Positions 59,301 through 64,000 of a stretch of DNA of 64,000 bases are shown here, piece after piece; position 1 is the stretch's first letter, and every line of letters begins with the position of its first letter. The DNA is taken from contig JAFEKR010000001.1 of NCBI GenBank assembly GCA_019022495.1, forward strand, positions 1,488,001 through 1,552,000, written 5' to 3'. Source of the stretch: Epichloe hybrida (Eukaryota; Ascomycota; Sordariomycetes; Hypocreales; Clavicipitaceae). Below the pieces are notes generated by a model that saw nothing but the letters and a program-made list of their open reading frames with translations, had not been told where the DNA came from and did no database searches. The position numbers and the translations under genes were made by a program.

Positions 59301-61494
59301 AACCAATTCGACTTGAAAGCCCTCAACAAGAGCTCGAGGAAGAAGCTCGAGTCTTATCAGCAGCTCTTCTTCACTCTGCAGACACAGTCGCAATATCTCG
59401 CTCGTCTATTTAAACACCTCCGTGAACAGGGCACTTCTGAAAATGAATGCAAGAGAATCGAGCTTCTCATCATGAGTCTGTTCGGTTATGCACAGAAGCG
59501 ACGCGAGGAGTACTATCTCTTGAAATTGGTCGCCAGGTCTATTCGTGAAGAGATCGAAGGAAGTAGGGCCATCCAAGAATACATACGAGGCAACTACTTC
59601 TGGCCCAAGCTATTGGGCAACTACACCCGATCACCCAGGGACCGTAAGTACCTGCGCAGTCTGTTGGGGCCACTCATTCGAGACAACATTGTTGAGGATC
59701 CTGCTCTTGACTTGGAAAGCGATCCCATGCAAATATACCGCTCTGCGATCAACAACGAGGAGCTTCGAACTGGACGACCCGACAGCAGACCGCTTGACGT
59801 ACCTAGAGAAGCGGCAATCAGAGATCCTGAAACAAGAAGACTTTTCATCGACCATCTTAGAGATTTGCGGGAAATCTGCGATCAGTTTTTCTTGGCATTG
59901 GAGGATATGGCTCATAAGATGCCGTATGGTCTTCGATTCCTTGCTGGTCAGATGTTCCAAGCGCTTTGCCAACACTTCAATCGAGAACCACAAGAGAACT
60001 TGCTCCAGATTGTTGCCAATTGGCTGTGGAAGTTCTATCTTCAACCTCCTTTGACCATGCCAGAGCAGCTTGGCGTGATTGAAAAGCCGCTGAGCCCGTT
60101 GCAGAGAAGAAATTTGACCGAGGTAGCCAAAGTCGTAGGGCAGATTGCTTCTGGAAGACCATTTGGCGGCGAGAATATTTATTTGCAACCTCTGAACAAC
60201 TTCGTCACCGACTCGGTCCAGCGTCTTCGACAAATCACTCGCAACCTGATCTCTGTGCCCGATGCTGAACAAACTTTTGACATTGACGAGTTCAATGATC
60301 TTTATGCCAAGAACAAACCAACGCTGTACATCAAGATGACGGATGTGTTCGCCATCCACCACCTCACGGTTTCGGAGCTTCCGTTCATGTCTCCATCACG
60401 AGACGACGTTCTGCGGGAAATCATCCAGGATCTTGGCAGTGTCAAGAACAATGAAAACGAAATGAATGCCGCCGGCTCGTCCGATATCCAAATGTTCCTA
60501 ACACCCAAGCTCCACGACGTCCGAGACCCTGAAGAAGACGTCAAGTCACTTTTCATGGAGACCAAGCGATGCGTCCTGTATATCATCCGCGTGCAAACCG
60601 GCACCAACCTTTTGGAAATCTTAGTCAAACCCATAACTGAGGAAGATGAAGACAAATGGCAGTCTCTGCTCCGCGAGGAATTCTCGGATGGTAAGGACAC
60701 CCGCGGAGCCTACTCGGACACAAAGATGGTGGATGTCACAAGAATGTCGTACTACGAACTTAAGCGGACCGCGCTTGAGAACATCATGAGACTGGAACAG
60801 ATGGGACGTATTTCGAAGCAAAATTACTACCAAGACGTTCTGAACGCCATTGCAAGCGACATTCGAACCAAGAGCCGCAGACGAGTACAGAGGCAACGAG
60901 AGGTGGAGGGTGTGCGACTCACGCTGGGCAACCTTCACGATAAAGCAAAATACCTTGAACAGCAGAAGAAGACATATGATGATTACATTGAGCAGGCCAT
61001 GGTGACACTGCAAAACAAAAAAGGGTAAGTTTGGGCACAGTAATCCTTTTTTTTTTCAATTCAACCCCCACAAGAGTGTTCACTAACGATGATCAACATG
61101 AAAAAGAAGAAAGAAATTTCTTCTTCCATTTACTAAGCAATACAATCATCAGCGAGAGCTTGAACGAAGCGGACGCGTACCCAAATTTGGGAGCTACAAG
61201 TATAGTGCCCGTGCTCTCTCAGAAAAGGGAGTCCTGGTGTCTTGGAATGCACTGAGTGACCGTGAATGGGACAAGATCAGCATTACCATTTCATGCGACG
61301 AAGTCGGCATCTTCGCTATTGAGGGCTCTCGTGGTCACATCCAGATACCAGGAGCGAGCGCATTAGTGCCCATCGAAGACATGCTTCAAGCACAGTTTGA
61401 ATCTCATCAGTTCATGAACTTGTTTGATGGCAATCTGAAGTTGAATGTCAACCTTCTACTGCATCTCGTTTACAAGAAGTTCTACGGAACATGA
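56376..61494 (+). CDS. IQG1: IQGAP, Ras-GAP-like actomyosin scaffold (Iqg1/Rng2 family)
   Basis: Organises the contractile ring at septation. Exons are 56376-61024 and 61107-61494 (82-bp intron, acceptor GAAAAAG), giving 1678 residues. Domains in order: a disordered Ser-rich N-terminus; a calponin-homology domain (about 282-420, KQRQFLQAYEYLCHIGEAKEWIE on) that binds actin; a long array of IQ-like motifs (about 475-875, repeated 'LQxxxRGxLxR' units such as LVQSAVRGFLVRNGLKR); a Ras-GAP-related domain (about 1075-1300); and the RasGAP C-terminal domain (about 1320-1678, ending NLLLHLVYKKFYGT). In the GAP domain the place of the FLR/YYR arginine motif reads FYLQPPLTMPEQ, so GAP activity is not expected, as usual for IQGAPs. 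The second exon (KKFLLPFTKQYNHQRELERSGRVP) matches the conserved C-terminus, which fixes the splice. Confidence 0.95.
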
Positions 61495-64000
61495 CCATAT
61501 TCAGCCAATGTTCAACCGTCAAGGTGTGAATGGGACGAAATGATATGATTACTGGAATAATGTTTTTTTTTTTTGCATTTATGATGGCTAGCGTTTGGTA
61601 AAAGAGGAAGTCTCGCATAGTTTTGGTGTCGGGAATGACTCGTCTGGTCAGGTTCACTGTTTCTATTTGAAAGCATGGTGTTTTATGTTGTGAGAAGTCT
61701 TGGGCTGAACAGAGCATGCGTCCATGTGCACTGCCATGGGCGCGGTGTCAAGACTTTCTGTACGGACAGATTATCCAAGCGGGAGATTACGGCATGAGGA
61801 GATGGACCGGCATTCATATGGTTTATCAGGGGTATGGCGCAGACGTAGATTTTTGTTTGGAATATACGATTGTACAAATGCACTTTTGCTGCTGTATGGT
61901 CAAGAATGACAATTCGACTCATGTTATTATCCCCAACGCAGAGAGAGTCTCACGCAGCCACGTTCCGGGGGACATCAGTTTGTCGGCTGGGAGTATATGT
62001 AGTGATACGGTTCTCGGGGCGGCCACATCAAAGAGGCAAATGTTACGTAAAACCGAGACAGATTCCGTCACAGCCTGGATTTGTGAAGACGGAGGGCGTT
62101 GTCTGGAGTCAGTGGCTGCATTGCATGCACCTGCTCTGTTGTTTATTGTATAATTATAGGGGGGTGTGTACGAGAAAACCTTCAAGGGGATATTTGCATG
62201 TGGCACAAGATCCGGCGACCACGGGAAATCGAGATTATGCGAGATTGGCAAGTAGGATCCGGGCTCGGATAATGCCATCAATTATGATGCGACGAGATGG
62301 AGAAATTGCGCTGTTAGCCCATGGTGCCATCGGTCATGGCGATGTCGACATCGCGTTAGTGCCCAAGTTTAAGAAGGAAAAAAAAAAATTGCTTTCGTTC
62401 TGACAGCGGGATCAACGTCGGATGCCGAGTGAGGATGGGTGCATACAGTGCGTACGCAGATGAGTCAACACCGTATGCTTGGAAAGCTGGAAGGAACAGT
62501 CAGCCCAATGCGTGTTTGCTTCCTGCCCAGCCGGATGGGATGGATGGAGAAAACAACTCTTGAGGTCTCTCACATTGCAGAGAGTTGACACATCAGCAAC
62601 CCTCACCCGCACCACCTTGTCAGTTGGGTGCCACCACATCTCAATCTCACGTTTCTACGAACACTCTTCTGAACGAAATCGCAGCTTGGTCTTGGGAGGC
62701 AATTACACAGTGAACAGCTTGCCTCTTGGAGAAATCATGGCAAGATGAAACGATTAGAATGACAGCCATGCTAGGCCCAGTTGAGGGGTAGACTAATACC
62801 TAGGCACTTTGGTAGATCATGGTCCTTGGTCAGGGACCAACCAAATTACACCCAGAGCCCAAAAAAGCAGTACATGTATTAATATGTAGTTGCCCAGATG
62901 AAACAAGATGATTGTGGCTGTTCGGACCAGCCGCCTGAGGCCTGCTGCTGCCTGCACCTTGAGTCCTGCACCATCAACCACACCGCTGATTTTGGGAACA
63001 GCCAAAGCGATCACAGGTTGGACCTCATGTGACCACTTTGCAGGTTGGTCACTTTTTCAAGAAGGACAGTTGAGGTGCGTCAACCGGCGCAGATGGTATT
63101 CGGAGGGGACATGAACACGGACGGATGATCGACATCTTTAGCCTCTTCCCTACGGATCCGTACTGTTTCGGCAACTACGAGGGGTTCAACTCAAGCGATA
63201 AGCTGTTGATGGGGGGGGGGCAGTTTGGTTGGGCCTAGCGGCAATTCACTGCACTGGCGCCAATTCGCATCATGTGCCCTATTGGTCGTGATACAACCGT
63301 TGGACTTCACATATTGCATGCTGAGGTGTTGATCAACAAGTGCGGATTACATATGGAAGCACCACTGTGCAAGTCCAGGTTTGCATTTGTCTTTCTGACG
63401 CCAAGGATCGACAGGCATGAGGAATGTCGTTTCCCAGGTCCCTGGCCCCTTCCCCCTCCCTTGGATATCTCGCCGCATCTGAGGAAAAGCTGATGATGGA
63501 CCCACGGCCCCGTTCATTTGTTGGCTTATGTGCGGAGTATCTCCTTGAGCGTGCTAAGGCTTGTGGAGTCACATTAACCAGGGTCTGTATGTATCTCTAG
63601 TTTACGTTTATCTAATTAGATACATACAGCCCCCTAGTTAACGTGACTCCACAAGCCTAAGCACGCTCAAGGAGATGTACGGATTATGCACTCCGTACTA
63701 CAAGGGCAACGTGGTGGCGGGTCCCAGTTATCAACATAAATTTGGCTGATGCCCTTCACACTCTCTGCACGCTTCCTTCTATTCTAGCTGGGGTTCATAT
63801 TAAATCTGAGCGTACATACAGTCATTGTCGACTGCGGAGCCACGCTTTTACATGATCTGCAAGGACACGACTGCTACTTTAATAATTTTTTTTTTTTTTG
63901 GCCATTACTGTTGTCTTTACAAGTCCTGTACTAGGAGAAGGCGGGCTTCTGTCAACTCCTCTTCTAAGTTTTTCCTTTGAACTGTTGGTCTCTTACTTGT
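61495..64000. other. 2.5-kb terminal non-coding region with a hairpin element
   Basis: 3' region of IQGAP then nothing recognisable. T tract at 61563-61574, A tract at 62380-62388, G10 near 63211-63220, T tract at 63888-63899, and the second hairpin element (63538-63676). Frames such as 61716-62153 and 61870-62403 show no domain. Confidence 0.55.
63538..63676. mobile_element. 139-bp hairpin (foldback MITE-like) element, copy 2
   Basis: Second copy of the element at 51417. The arms are 63538-63570 and about 63644-63676 and differ from each other at one paired position and at the last base. Compared with copy 1, one arm position has A changed to G and its partner T changed to C, so the pair is kept. 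The loop is almost the same and has the same orientation. Confidence 0.88.

Noticed and set aside
61716..62403. Two overlapping frames (145 and 177 codons) downstream of IQGAP
   Set aside because: No domain, overlapping in different frames, no intron or start evidence.

Overview
This window is nuclear DNA from a filamentous ascomycete, most likely a hypocrealean Sordariomycete. It has short introns (about 50-180 bp) with GTAAGT/GTGAGT-type donors and CTAAC/CTAAT-type branch sites, ordinary eukaryotic housekeeping genes on both strands, and an AT-rich transposon block whose internal stops are nearly all TAG/TAA where TGG/CAG/CAA is expected, which is the mark of repeat-induced point mutation (RIP). 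No species name can be read from the sequence.

Layout. 1-890 (-): membrane-anchored surface protein running off the left edge. 2384-5053 (-): peroxisomal ABC half-transporter of the PXA2 type, broken by a 14-bp tandem duplication. 5356-11318: a RIP-mutated Tc1/mariner element with TA target duplication, split by a 4.56-kb insertion with its own 15-bp duplication; the insertion holds a 3.6-kb imperfect palindrome. 14135-15714 (+): PSR/SCP phosphatase. 17035-17684 (+): Sec61 beta. 18658-22496 (+): decayed sterol glucosyltransferase gene with a Vps13-like segment and a ubiquitin-interacting-motif tail. 23001-23425 (-): zinc-ribbon protein. 24079-25014 (+): RNase P subunit Rpp1. 25232-26881 (-): secreted repeat protein. 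27760-28598: TIR-bounded non-autonomous element. 28949-30810 (+): zinc CDF transporter. 31945-32687 (+): E2-C type ubiquitin-conjugating enzyme. 33335-33984 (-): ribosomal protein eL31. 34853-36120 (+): Rax1-like protein. 36799-37794 (-): COP9 signalosome subunit 7. 39187-42839 (+): copper P-type ATPase Ccc2. 43900-45627 (-) and 48835-50088 (+): a divergent pair, a type II membrane glycosyltransferase and a TPT/DMT transporter, sharing a 3.2-kb intergenic region packed with a 9-bp motif. 52736-54911 (-): Rmd1/DUF155 protein. 56376-61494 (+): IQGAP. The rest to 64000 looks non-coding.

The genes do not form a pathway or a recognisable biosynthetic cluster. Loose themes are metal handling (zinc CDF, copper ATPase, zinc ribbon), secretory-pathway and Golgi functions (Sec61 beta, glycosyltransferase, TPT transporter, Ccc2), ubiquitin and its relatives (E2-C, CSN7, UIM tail), and polarity/cytokinesis (Rax1, IQGAP).

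The signals that stand out beyond genes are: two copies of a 140-bp near-perfect hairpin element (51417 and 63538); a 9-bp motif TACGGAGTA/TACTCCGTA found at least 15 times, always between genes, nine of them within 1.1 kb; nested RIP-mutated transposons whose insertion history can be read base by base; and two genes (PXA2 and the sterol glucosyltransferase) with clear reading-frame lesions. Exon coordinates come from hand splicing; frames were checked by summing exon lengths.
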